From Gordonia prachuapensis (lineage in GTDB: Bacteria; Actinomycetota; Actinomycetes; Mycobacteriales; Mycobacteriaceae), in NCBI RefSeq assembly GCF_036350515.1, contig NZ_JAZDUE010000013.1, positions 110,047-174,046 on the forward strand: 64,000 nt of DNA. The letters run 5' to 3'. Of the stretch, positions 53,352 to 61,592 are shown piece by piece (position 1 is the stretch's first letter; every line of letters begins with the position of its first letter). Under the pieces are notes generated by a model. That model made no database searches. It was not told where the DNA came from and saw nothing but the letters and a program-made list of their open reading frames with translations. The translations under genes were made by a program, and so were the position numbers.

Positions 53352-55117
53352 GCGTCGGCTTCCACGTCGTCGCCCTCATGCGCCCGGTCGTGACCGTGGG
53401 ATCCGTCTCCGCCCTCGGTCGGACTGTCGTAGTCGCCGATGTCCACCGGGAGACGTTCCTCGGCCTTGTACTTCAGCGCGGCCTCGATGAACGTCCGGAA
53501 CAGCGGATGCGGGCGGGTGGGGCGACTCTTGAGTTCGGGGTGCGCCTGCGTGGCGACCAGGAACGGATGGATCGACCGTGGGTACTCGACGAACTCGACG
53601 AGATGCCCGTCCGGTGAGGTGCCGGAGAACACCAGGCCCGACGACGCGATCTTGTCCCGGTAGGCGTTGTTCACCTCGTAGCGGTGCCGGTGACGCTCGG
53701 AGACGTCCGTGCTGCCGTAGGACCTCGCGACGACGCTGCCGGCCTCCAGTTTCGCCGGGTACGCACCCAGTCGCATCGTGCCGCCGAGGTCGGCCTCGCC
53801 GGCGACGGCCTGGGCCTGATCCGCCATGGTCGAGATGACCGGATACGGGGTGTCCGGGTCGAACTCGGTGGAACTCGCGTCGTCGAGACCGGCTGATCGC
53901 GCCGCCTCGATCACCACACACTGCAGGCCGAGGCACAGGCCGAGCAGCGGGATCCCACGCTTGCGTGCGTACGAGATCGCGCCGACCTTGCCCTCGATGC
54001 CACGGATACCGAAGCCGCCGGGGATCAGTACGGCGTGTACATCGCCGAGTGCCGCCTGCGCACCCTCCGGGGTGCTGCATTCGTCCGACGGCACCCATTT
54101 GATGTCGGTCCGCGCCTTCCAGGCGAACCCGCCGGCGCGGATGGCCTCGGTGACCGACAGATAGGCGTCGGGAAGGTCGACGTACTTGCCGACCAGCGCA
54201 ACCGTCACCGTCTCACGCGGGTCGTGTACCCGGCGCAGCAGTTCGCCCCACTCGGTCCAGTCGACGTCGCGGAACGGCAGCCCCAGCTTCCGCACCACGT
54301 AGGCGTCGAGCTGTTCGCGGTGCAGAACCTTCGGGATGTCGTAGATCGACGGTGCGTCCGGGGTGGAGATCACGCCCTCGATCTCGACGTCGCACATCAG
54401 GGCGATCTTCTTCTTGAGACCCTCGGGGACCTCCCGGTCGCACCGCAGGATCAGGGCGTCGGGCTGGATGCCGACGTTGCGCAACGCCGCGACCGAGTGC
54501 TGTGTCGGCTTTGTCTTGAGTTCGCCGGACGGGGCGAGGTACGGCACCAACGACACGTGCAGGAAGAAGACGTTGTCGCGACCCACGTCGTGGCGGATCT
54601 GTCGGGCCGCCTCGATGAACGGTTGCGACTCGATGTCGCCGACGGTTCCGCCGATCTCCGTGATCACGACGTCGGGGGCCTCACCGTCTTCACCGGGCTC
54701 GCGCATCGCGAGCACCCGAGCCTTCAGTTCGTCGGTGATGTGCGGGATCACCTGCACCGTCTCACCGAGGTACTCGCCGCGCCGCTCTTTCGCGATGACC
54801 GTTGAATAGACCTGTCCGGTGGTGACATTCGCCGACTGCGAGAGGTTGCGGTCCAGGAACCGCTCGTAGTGTCCGACGTCGAGGTCGGTTTCGGCACCGT
54901 CCTCGGTGACGAAGACCTCGCCGTGCTGGAACGGATTCATCGTGCCCGGGTCCACGTTCAGATACGGGTCGAGCTTCTGCATCGTGACCCGTAGGCCACG
55001 AGCGGTGAGTAATTGTCCGAGACTCGATGCGGTCAGTCCCTTGCCCAGGGACGACGCGACACCGCCCGTCACGAAGATGTGTTTGGTGCCATCGTGCATG
55101 TGGCGAAGTGGTCGCAA
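53348..55117 (-). CDS. pyrG: CTP synthase
   Basis: A 589-aa enzyme that aminates UTP to CTP with glutamine. The synthase domain (FVTGGVASSLGKGLTASSLG, DPYLNVDPGTMNPF) and the glutaminase domain with the catalytic cysteine in GLCLGLQC and the C-terminal HPE (AQAHPELKSRP) are complete. TTG 55117 has GGGAG 7 nt upstream and is preferred over ATG 55099. The last 25 residues are acidic/His-rich and variable. A leader of about 50 nt follows the candidate -10 at 55175. Confidence 0.97.
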   Translation of the reverse strand: MRPLRHMHDGTKHIFVTGGVASSLGKGLTASSLGQLLTARGLRVTMQKLDPYLNVDPGTMNPFQHGEVFVTEDGAETDLDVGHYERFLDRNLSQSANVTTGQVYSTVIAKERRGEYLGETVQVIPHITDELKARVLAMREPGEDGEAPDVVITEIGGTVGDIESQPFIEAARQIRHDVGRDNVFFLHVSLVPYLAPSGELKTKPTQHSVAALRNVGIQPDALILRCDREVPEGLKKKIALMCDVEIEGVISTPDAPSIYDIPKVLHREQLDAYVVRKLGLPFRDVDWTEWGELLRRVHDPRETVTVALVGKYVDLPDAYLSVTEAIRAGGFAWKARTDIKWVPSDECSTPEGAQAALGDVHAVLIPGGFGIRGIEGKVGAISYARKRGIPLLGLCLGLQCVVIEAARSAGLDDASSTEFDPDTPYPVISTMADQAQAVAGEADLGGTMRLGAYPAKLEAGSVVARSYGSTDVSERHRHRYEVNNAYRDKIASSGLVFSGTSPDGHLVEFVEYPRSIHPFLVATQAHPELKSRPTRPHPLFRTFIEAALKYKAEERLPVDIGDYDSPTEGGDGSHGHDRAHEGDDVEADA

Positions 55118-55174
55118 AACCCGTCTCCCGTCGGCCGATCCAGGCCAGAAAACCCTGATTACCTACGGGACTCC

Positions 55175-55180
55175 AGGGTA
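55175..55180 (-). promoter_or_regulatory. Candidate -10 box TACCCT for pyrG
   Basis: TACCCT on the minus strand lies in the 148-nt gap between steB and pyrG, the largest break in this gene train. No good -35 is seen. Confidence 0.35.
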
Positions 55181-55265
55181 ACACCTCCCCGGCCGATCGA
55201 CTGCCGCCACACCGCGCGGCCGTGCTCGCGGTCCGGCGGGCAGCCGAGAAGTGTGTCCTCACCGA

Positions 55266-56201
55266 TCAGGTGGCGGGACCGGGTCCGGCGCCGACGGTGA
55301 TCGCCTGTGCGCCCGCCCCCGTCCCGTACGCGCCGGTCTGGCCCTCGGCCTCGTCGGCGAGAGCGAGCACGGTGGTGATCAGGCCGGTCTGTTGATCGAC
55401 GTTGTCCACGGTCGACACCGCGTTTCCCAGCGCGGGGTCCGCCCGCACCACGGCGATGGGGGATCCTCCGCTCGCCGAGCCCGATCGACCCACGAGGACG
55501 CCGCCCTGGGCACGCGCGGCCATCGCCGCCGCGAGTCGCGCCATCAGCTGTCCACGCGCACCGGCGTCGTCACCGAGAGGATCACCGGTGACCACCACCA
55601 CCAGGTCGGCGGCCGAGACCGCGTTGTCCGCCGCGGCGACGAAGCCACCTTCACGTAGGGCCTCGAGGCCGAGGCGGATGTCGCCGGGGTCGGCTGCGGC
55701 CTGCCCCTCGGGGTGCAGCAACAATGCACCGAGGAGATCGCCGGCACGGCCGCCGGAATCGGTCAGCTCGGCGCGCAGGGTGGTGCCGGCCGGGATCGTC
55801 TGGTCGACGATGGTGCGCAGTTGCTCGGCGTTCTCGTCGGCGACGAGGTCGTCGGTCAACGCGACCTGGCCGGCGAACTGGGCCCCTGCCGTCGACAACG
55901 ACTCCTTGACCGCGTCGACATCGGTCTCGGCGGCGTTGGGCGATGTCACCACCAGCACGGACTGGCCGCGCAACGCTCCGGTGATCAGTCGCGGTGCGAT
56001 CGCCGCGTCGAAACTGTTGGCGGCGTTGAGTTGCTCGTTGAGTTGATCCCGCTCGGTCTCCAGGTCACCGATCCGGTCGCGTGAAGCGCCGGTGAGCGAG
56101 TTGACCCGGTCCCCGACGAAACCCGACCCGAGGAACAGCCCGAGCGCCAGCGCCAGGAACACCGCGACGAGCGAGATCGCATGTTGCCGGAGAGAGATCA
56201 T
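55266..56201 (-). CDS. steB: SteB/MctB family protein (Rv1698-like)
   Basis: A 311-aa protein with an N-terminal membrane helix (AISLVAVFLALALGLFLGSGFVG) followed by a coiled coil (about 40-65, DRIGDLETERDQLNEQLNAA) and a periplasm-facing domain. Homologues are Corynebacterium SteB, which works with SteA at the cytokinetic ring, and mycobacterial Rv1698/MctB, proposed to act in copper export. The adjacency to steA supports the division role here. The ATG follows the steA stop by 3 nt, with AGG upstream. Confidence 0.87.
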   Translation of the reverse strand: MISLRQHAISLVAVFLALALGLFLGSGFVGDRVNSLTGASRDRIGDLETERDQLNEQLNAANSFDAAIAPRLITGALRGQSVLVVTSPNAAETDVDAVKESLSTAGAQFAGQVALTDDLVADENAEQLRTIVDQTIPAGTTLRAELTDSGGRAGDLLGALLLHPEGQAAADPGDIRLGLEALREGGFVAAADNAVSAADLVVVVTGDPLGDDAGARGQLMARLAAAMAARAQGGVLVGRSGSASGGSPIAVVRADPALGNAVSTVDNVDQQTGLITTVLALADEAEGQTGAYGTGAGAQAITVGAGPGPAT

Positions 56202-56204
56202 CGC

Positions 56205-57392
56205 TTACCTGTTCCACGCTCCCTGGGCCCACTCGACGGCCTGGTGATACTGCGCGACCGACCAGTCGATGACCTCGGGGCCCATGTTGGACAGCATGAC
56301 CGCCGCGATGACCGCGATGAGGGCGGCCAGGATGACGCACGCGATGGCGGCACCGGACACCCGGCTGCGGTAGAGGGTGGCGACCGCCTTGGCGTCGACC
56401 AGCTTGGGACCGACCTTGAGGCGGGTCAGGAACGTCGACGGGTTGCTCTCGCGGCGGGAGCGATCGAAGAAGTCGTCGAGCGTTCCGCCGTAGCCGACCG
56501 TGACGATGAGGTCGGCGCCGTGGTAGTCGGTGAGCAGCAACGCGAGGTCGGCGGCACTGCCCGCCGCCGGGAACGTGGTGGCACCGATGCCCAGATCCTG
56601 AATCCGGGCCAGGCCGCGCGCGTGGCCGTCGGTGTCCGCCGGAAGCACCAGTTGCGCACCTGATTTGAGGGTCGCGGTCTTCATCTCGTCCGGGTCGCCG
56701 ACGATGAGCGACGGCTTGTGCCCGGCCTTCATGAGGGTGTCGGCACCCGCCCCGACACCGACGATCACCGGTGAGTACTCCTTGATGAACGGCTTCAGTG
56801 CCCGCAGATCCGCTTCGCGATCGGGTCCGTCGGCGACGACGACCACGTGCCGGCCGGCGAGGTTCACGTCGACGTCCGGCACGCCGACCCCGTCGATCAG
56901 CAACGGTGACTCGCTGCGGATGAACTCGATCGTGTTGCCGGAGAACGCTTCCAGATGGTCGACGAGACCGGTCTTGGCCTCGATCATCTTGTCGGCGATG
57001 TCGTGCTCGGCGAGTTCGGTGCCGAGCGCGAGGCGTCGTTCACCGACGTAGAGCCGGTCGTTGTCGATGCGCAGCTTCGCGCCGTCTTTCACCCGCTTGA
57101 ACACCTCGTCGCCGACGTTGTCCAGCAACGCGATCCCGGAGGCGACCAGCACCTCGGGCCCCAGGTTGGGATAGCGTCCCGAGATCGACGGCGACGCGTT
57201 GACGACCGCCACGACGTTGGCGGCCACCAACGCGTCCGCGGTGACACGGTCGAGGTCGATCTCGTCGAGGATGGCGATGTCGCCCGGCCCGACCCGGTCG
57301 AGCAATCGCCGAGTGTTCTTGTCGATCCTGGCGATTCCGGTGACGCCAGGCAGTTCGGTGGTCGTGCGGGCGAGCAGAGCAGGCATCTTCAT
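56205..57392 (-). CDS. steA: Putative cytokinetic ring protein SteA
   Basis: From ATG 57392 (MKMPALL, matching the mycobacterial N-terminus) this is a 395-aa protein. A cytosolic domain related to thiamin pyrophosphokinase-like folds (IVGDPDEMK, PAAGSAADLALLL) is followed by a C-terminal membrane helix (AIACVILAALIAVIAAVML). SteA is reported to locate to the septum in Corynebacterium and to interact with SteB. ATG 57401 or TTG 57452 are alternative starts. A GTCAC-N4-GTAAC element lies 66-79 nt upstream. Confidence 0.88.
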   Translation of the reverse strand: MKMPALLARTTTELPGVTGIARIDKNTRRLLDRVGPGDIAILDEIDLDRVTADALVAANVVAVVNASPSISGRYPNLGPEVLVASGIALLDNVGDEVFKRVKDGAKLRIDNDRLYVGERRLALGTELAEHDIADKMIEAKTGLVDHLEAFSGNTIEFIRSESPLLIDGVGVPDVDVNLAGRHVVVVADGPDREADLRALKPFIKEYSPVIVGVGAGADTLMKAGHKPSLIVGDPDEMKTATLKSGAQLVLPADTDGHARGLARIQDLGIGATTFPAAGSAADLALLLTDYHGADLIVTVGYGGTLDDFFDRSRRESNPSTFLTRLKVGPKLVDAKAVATLYRSRVSGAAIACVILAALIAVIAAVMLSNMGPEVIDWSVAQYHQAVEWAQGAWNR

Positions 57393-57457
57393 GACGCCCA
57401 TGATCGACACGGGACCCGGAGATTTCCGGGAGGCGCGCCGCAACAACTGCAACTTTT

Positions 57458-57471
57458 GTCACACGAGTAAC
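57458..57471. promoter_or_regulatory. GTCAC-N4-GTAAC direct repeat upstream of steA
   Basis: GTCAC (57458-57462) and GTAAC (57467-57471) form a direct repeat like the reported binding pattern of the response regulator MtrA. The same segment reads on the other strand as the near-palindrome TGTTAC-N4-GTGACA. It lies in the 108-nt gap between recN and steA. Confidence 0.35.
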
Positions 57472-57500
57472 ACACTCACCCGTGTCGCCCGTCGCTGGGG

Positions 57501-59282
57501 TCAACCGTCAGACGCCGGGCCCCTCTCCGCTTCTGCGGTGGCAAGCAACTCCTCGGCGTGGGCGCGACCGGTGTCGGAATCACCGAGGCCGGCGAGCATT
57601 CGTGCGAGTTCGGCGACGCGCTCGTCGCGATCGAGCGTGCGGACAGTGCTCTTGTGCGGACGGTTCTTGCCGCTGCCCGACGTCTTGCCGATCACGAGGT
57701 GGTTGTCGGCGAAAGCCGCGACCTGGGGTAGGTGGGTCACCACGATCACCTGATGGGCGCTCGCGAGACGCGCGAGGCGGCGGCCGATCTCGACCGCGGC
57801 GCGACCGCCCACGCCGGCATCGACCTCGTCGAACACCATCACCGAACCACTCGTCGGCGCGGCGAGCACAACCTCCATCGCGAGCATGAGTCGGGACAGC
57901 TCACCACCGGAGGCCGAACGGGCGATCGGCAGCGGAGTGGCCCCCTTGTGGGCGAGAAGTGCGAACTCGACACTATCGACCCCCGACGCCCCGGCGTGCG
58001 CACGCACCCCGTCGAGCTCGATCGCGAGGCGGTCGTCGTCCGCCGCGGCTTCGATACCGACATCCACGGACAGGGCCGCATCGCCCATCGCGAGTCCGCC
58101 CAGTTCGCTCGACACCTTGGTCGCCATCGACTTGGCGGCGGTGCGACGTCGGCGCCGGAGTTTGGATGCCGCTTCGGTCACCTTGTCCCGGGCGGCGGCA
58201 GCGGCTGCTTCGAGTTCTTCGATCGACTGCTGTGGGTCGTCGATCTCGGCGAGTCGCGCACGGGCGGTGTCCCGCCAGGCGATCACACCGTCGATGTCGG
58301 GAGCGTACTTGCGTACCAGGGCCTTCAGGTCCGCCTGCCGGGTCAGCATCTTGTCGAGTTCCTCGGCGTCGGCCGGGAGATCGGCCAAGAATCCGGACAG
58401 TTCGTCGCCGACATCGGTGATCACCGTCAGCGCCTCGCCGACCCTCGGCAGCAGAGCGCGCAGCGAATCATCTCCGCTGGATTCGAGGATGCTGCGGACC
58501 TGTCCCAGGCCGTCGATGACCGATCCCTCGTCGCCGGCGACGAGTTCATGGGACTGCGAACCTGCGGTGCGGATGCTCTCCAGGTCGGTCAGACGCCGGA
58601 TGGTCGCGGCCAGATCCTCGTCCTCGCCGGGTTGTGGATCGACCGCGGAGATCTCGTCGACTCCGAACCGCAGCCGGTCCGCCTCCTGGGCGAGTTCCCG
58701 CTCGTCGGTGCGGCGGGCGTCGAGGTCGTCGAGAACGGTGATCCATTCGTCGCGCGCCGCGCGGTAGGCCTCGATCGCCGTCGTCGCCGACGACCCGGCG
58801 AACGCATCGAGCGCGGCCCGCTGGTGCTCGGGCTTCATCAGCCGCAGCTGATCGTTCTGTCCGTGGATGGTGAGCAGGTGATTGGTGAGCCGTCCCATCA
58901 CGCCGACGGGCACCGATCGGCCGCCGAGGTGGGCACGGGAGCGCCCATCGGCACCGACCGACCGGATCGCGATGACGGTGCCGTCCTCGTCGACCTCGGC
59001 GCCCGACGCCTCCAGGATCTCGCCGACGACGGGGTCGGTGACCGGTTGATCCGCGGTCGACTCCGAAGACGCGAGCCGGAACCGGCCCTCGACGGTCGCT
59101 TTCGTATCCCCGGACCGGACCCGGGACGCGTCGGCGCGCGCTCCAGACAGCAGGTGCAGGCTCGTCACGATCATGGTCTTGCCCGCGCCCGTCTCACCGG
59201 TGAGAGCGGTGAATCCGGGATGGAATCGTGCCGACGCCCGCTCGATGACGCCGAGTCCCTCGATCGACAGTTCTTCCAACAT
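57501..59282 (-). CDS. recN: DNA repair protein RecN
   Basis: From ATG 59282 (GGGGAGG 11 nt upstream) this is a 593-aa SMC-like ATPase for double-strand break repair. Walker A is GETGAGKT (residues 29-36), long coiled-coil arms occupy the middle (about 155-370), and the C-terminal ABC signature SGGELSRLMLAMEV plus Walker B VMVFDEVDAGVGG are intact. It follows nadK by 2 nt. No LexA box was seen because it is inside the operon. Confidence 0.96.
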   Translation of the reverse strand: MLEELSIEGLGVIERASARFHPGFTALTGETGAGKTMIVTSLHLLSGARADASRVRSGDTKATVEGRFRLASSESTADQPVTDPVVGEILEASGAEVDEDGTVIAIRSVGADGRSRAHLGGRSVPVGVMGRLTNHLLTIHGQNDQLRLMKPEHQRAALDAFAGSSATTAIEAYRAARDEWITVLDDLDARRTDERELAQEADRLRFGVDEISAVDPQPGEDEDLAATIRRLTDLESIRTAGSQSHELVAGDEGSVIDGLGQVRSILESSGDDSLRALLPRVGEALTVITDVGDELSGFLADLPADAEELDKMLTRQADLKALVRKYAPDIDGVIAWRDTARARLAEIDDPQQSIEELEAAAAAARDKVTEAASKLRRRRRTAAKSMATKVSSELGGLAMGDAALSVDVGIEAAADDDRLAIELDGVRAHAGASGVDSVEFALLAHKGATPLPIARSASGGELSRLMLAMEVVLAAPTSGSVMVFDEVDAGVGGRAAVEIGRRLARLASAHQVIVVTHLPQVAAFADNHLVIGKTSGSGKNRPHKSTVRTLDRDERVAELARMLAGLGDSDTGRAHAEELLATAEAERGPASDG

Positions 59283-59284
59283 CG

Positions 59285-60298
59285 TCAGGTCTGCCTCCCC
59301 CGCCATCCCGTCACCGGTAGGTCGAATTTGGTCACCAGTCGGTCCGTGAACGGTTCGGCGTCGATTCGTACCCACAGCACCGATCGGTCACTTCGGACCA
59401 CCTCCACCCGAGCACCGGCCGAGACATCGATCCGACGTCTCCCGTCACACAACGCCACAGCGGCGCGGCCGCGTTTGTCGATCTCCACCGCCACGCGTGA
59501 GAGCGGACTGGTCACCAGTGGGCGCGCGAACAACGCGTGGGCATTGCTCGGGACCACCAGGATGGCCTCGAGATCCGGCCACATCACCGGTCCGCCCGCG
59601 GAGAACGCGTACGCCGTCGAACCGGTCGGCGTCGACACCAGCACGCCGTCGGCCCCGAACGCGGACACCGGCCGGCCGTCGACCTCGGTGACCACCTCGA
59701 GGACGCCCTTGTTCTGGGCGTTGAGGATGGCGATCTCGTTCAATGCCCAGGTACGTGCGACGGGGTTGTCGGGCCGGGCGGGGTCGATGACCGTCACATC
59801 GAGGGTCATTCGCGGCTCGACCCGATAGTCACCGGCGATGAGCTGCTGCATGACGGCGTCGACTCGATTGGCTTCCGCTTCGGCCAGGAACCCGATGTGT
59901 CCGAGGTTGATCCCGATGAGCGGGACCTGCGCCGGATAGGCCAGTTCGGCGGCCCGAAGGAATGTGCCGTCACCACCGAGCACGATCACGAGTTCGCACC
60001 CCTCGGCAGACGCCGGCTCCGGCGATGCCAGCTGCACGGCGGCACCCAGATCGCGCAGATGTTCGGTGTCGACCGGATGGCTCACCGGGCGCGCCCGTCC
60101 GGTCGGGCCCTCGTCGGACTCCGTGGCAACCGTGTCACGGGTTTTCGTGTCGTAGTCGACCACCCGGAGCCGTACACCGGCCGCAGCGCAATACCGCGCG
60201 ATGGAGTCCATCGTCTGCGTGACGACTTCTCGACCGGTATGAGCGACCACCAGGAACTCCCGATGCTCCCCCGGACCGGCGACCTCGTCATTGGCCAC
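59285..60298 (-). CDS. nadK: NAD kinase
   Basis: A 337-aa kinase forming NADP from NAD with ATP or polyphosphate. The GGDGT motif (residues 108-112), the NEIAILN segment and the STPTGSTAYAFSAGGP motif are present. A charged loop at about 50-75 is longer than usual. GTG 60298 is the start. It precedes recN by 2 nt, the same order as in mycobacteria. Confidence 0.96.
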   Translation of the reverse strand: MANDEVAGPGEHREFLVVAHTGREVVTQTMDSIARYCAAAGVRLRVVDYDTKTRDTVATESDEGPTGRARPVSHPVDTEHLRDLGAAVQLASPEPASAEGCELVIVLGGDGTFLRAAELAYPAQVPLIGINLGHIGFLAEAEANRVDAVMQQLIAGDYRVEPRMTLDVTVIDPARPDNPVARTWALNEIAILNAQNKGVLEVVTEVDGRPVSAFGADGVLVSTPTGSTAYAFSAGGPVMWPDLEAILVVPSNAHALFARPLVTSPLSRVAVEIDKRGRAAVALCDGRRRIDVSAGARVEVVRSDRSVLWVRIDAEPFTDRLVTKFDLPVTGWRGRQT

Positions 60299-60315
60299 TG
60301 TGGTCCCTTCGTCTG

Positions 60316-61251
60316 TCAGCGGGGCCCGTCTTCGACGGCCCGTGTGATCATCGCGACCAATTCCGGGTCGTCGGATGCCCCGGAGTCGCCGGCGACGACG
60401 TCGTCATCCGGCGCCTCATCTGCTCGATCTCCGACCCTATCCGGCACCCCGGGATCCGTGCCGGGCCGGTTCGGGTCCGGAATGGCGCCGCGGTGGTCCG
60501 CGTGGTCCCGACGCAGCCACAGAAAGTACTCGACGTTGCCGGACGGTCCCGGTAAGGGGCTCGCGATCGCGCCCAGCGTCGACAATCCGAGTTGCCGCGC
60601 AGCCCGCGCCACTCCCAGGACCGCATCGATCCGCTGCGCCGGATCGCGCACCACACCGCCCGAGCCGACGCGGTCCTTGCCCACTTCGAATTGCGGCTTG
60701 ACCATCGGGATCAGGTCACCCCCGAGTCGCACCGCGCCGGCGAGCGCCGGCAGCACCAGCCCGAGGGAGATGAACGACAGGTCCGCGACGACGAGGTCCA
60801 CCCGGCCGCCGATGTCGTCGGCTCGCAGGTGCCGCACGTTGGTGCGGTCGTGAATGCTCACCCGCGGATCGTTCTGCAAGCGCCACACCAGTTGGCCGTA
60901 CCCGACGTCGACCGCGACCACCTGCGCAGCCCCCCGGCGCAGGAGGACGTCGGTGAACCCGCCGGTGGATGCTCCGGCATCCAGGCATCGCCTGCCGTCC
61001 ACGGCGAGACCCGACGCCTCGAATGCGTCCAACGCGCCGAGCAGCTTGTGCGCGCCGCGCGACGCCCACTCCTCGCCGACGGTCTCTGCCACCACGATCG
61101 GGGTGTCGCGAGCGACGTTGGTGGCGGGTTTGGCGGCGACGACACCGTTGACCTTGACGAGGCCGTCGGCGATCAGGCCGCGTGCATGTTCGCGGGATCT
61201 CGCCAGGTGGCGACGGACGAGTTCGGCGTCGAGTCGCGCGCGTGGGGCCAC
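60316..61251 (-). CDS. tlyA: rRNA 2'-O-methyltransferase TlyA
   Basis: A 311-aa enzyme. An N-terminal S4 domain (ARLDAELVRRHLARSREHARGLIADGLVKVNG) precedes a FtsJ-like methyltransferase with SAM motif LDAGASTGGFTDVLL and catalytic-type residues in RGAHKLLGAL, VVADLSFISL and MVKPQFEVGK. TlyA methylates C1409 of 16S and C1920 of 23S rRNA and its loss gives capreomycin resistance in M. tuberculosis. The last 60 residues are an Asp/Pro-rich tail not present in mycobacterial TlyA as I recall it. Confidence 0.94.
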   Translation of the reverse strand: MAPRARLDAELVRRHLARSREHARGLIADGLVKVNGVVAAKPATNVARDTPIVVAETVGEEWASRGAHKLLGALDAFEASGLAVDGRRCLDAGASTGGFTDVLLRRGAAQVVAVDVGYGQLVWRLQNDPRVSIHDRTNVRHLRADDIGGRVDLVVADLSFISLGLVLPALAGAVRLGGDLIPMVKPQFEVGKDRVGSGGVVRDPAQRIDAVLGVARAARQLGLSTLGAIASPLPGPSGNVEYFLWLRRDHADHRGAIPDPNRPGTDPGVPDRVGDRADEAPDDDVVAGDSGASDDPELVAMITRAVEDGPR

Positions 61252-61264
61252 GGTCAGCCCCGCG

Positions 61265-61579
61265 TCATCGTGGGTCGACGTCGTCGAGAGCCGCCGTCAG
61301 CACCTCGTGCGCACGTTCGAGCAGTTCGGTCTGGCGGCCCAAGGCCGCAAGGTCGAACGATCCCCCGGTGGTCTGTCGGATATCGTCCACCTGCTCGAGC
61401 AGGTCCGACACCGACCTGGTCACGGACGCGGGGTCGACGTCGCTGCCCGGTTCGTCCGCGTCCTGCGTGCCGGACGTTCCGATCGCACCGGGCATCATGT
61501 GAGGCCCCGGACGCGGTGGGACCGTTGTCGTACCGGACTGCGAGGCGGCAGTCGGCGCAGGATTCTCGGATTCGCTCAT
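61265..61579 (-). CDS. Small conserved protein (Rv1693-like position)
   Basis: A 104-aa protein of unknown function. The N-terminal half is Pro/Thr/Gly-rich and disordered, while the C-terminal half is predicted helical (VTRSVSDLLEQVDDIRQTT and ALGRQTELLERAHEVLTAAL). It lies between the HAD fusion gene and tlyA, where mycobacteria also have a small gene. Gaps of 13 nt on each side imply one transcript. Confidence 0.78.
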   Translation of the reverse strand: MSESENPAPTAASQSGTTTVPPRPGPHMMPGAIGTSGTQDADEPGSDVDPASVTRSVSDLLEQVDDIRQTTGGSFDLAALGRQTELLERAHEVLTAALDDVDPR

Positions 61580-61592
61580 GACCTCATCAACG

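Noticed and set aside
57732..59828. 698-codon plus-strand open frame opposite recN and nadK
   Set aside because: It runs across two well-supported genes and has no domain signature.
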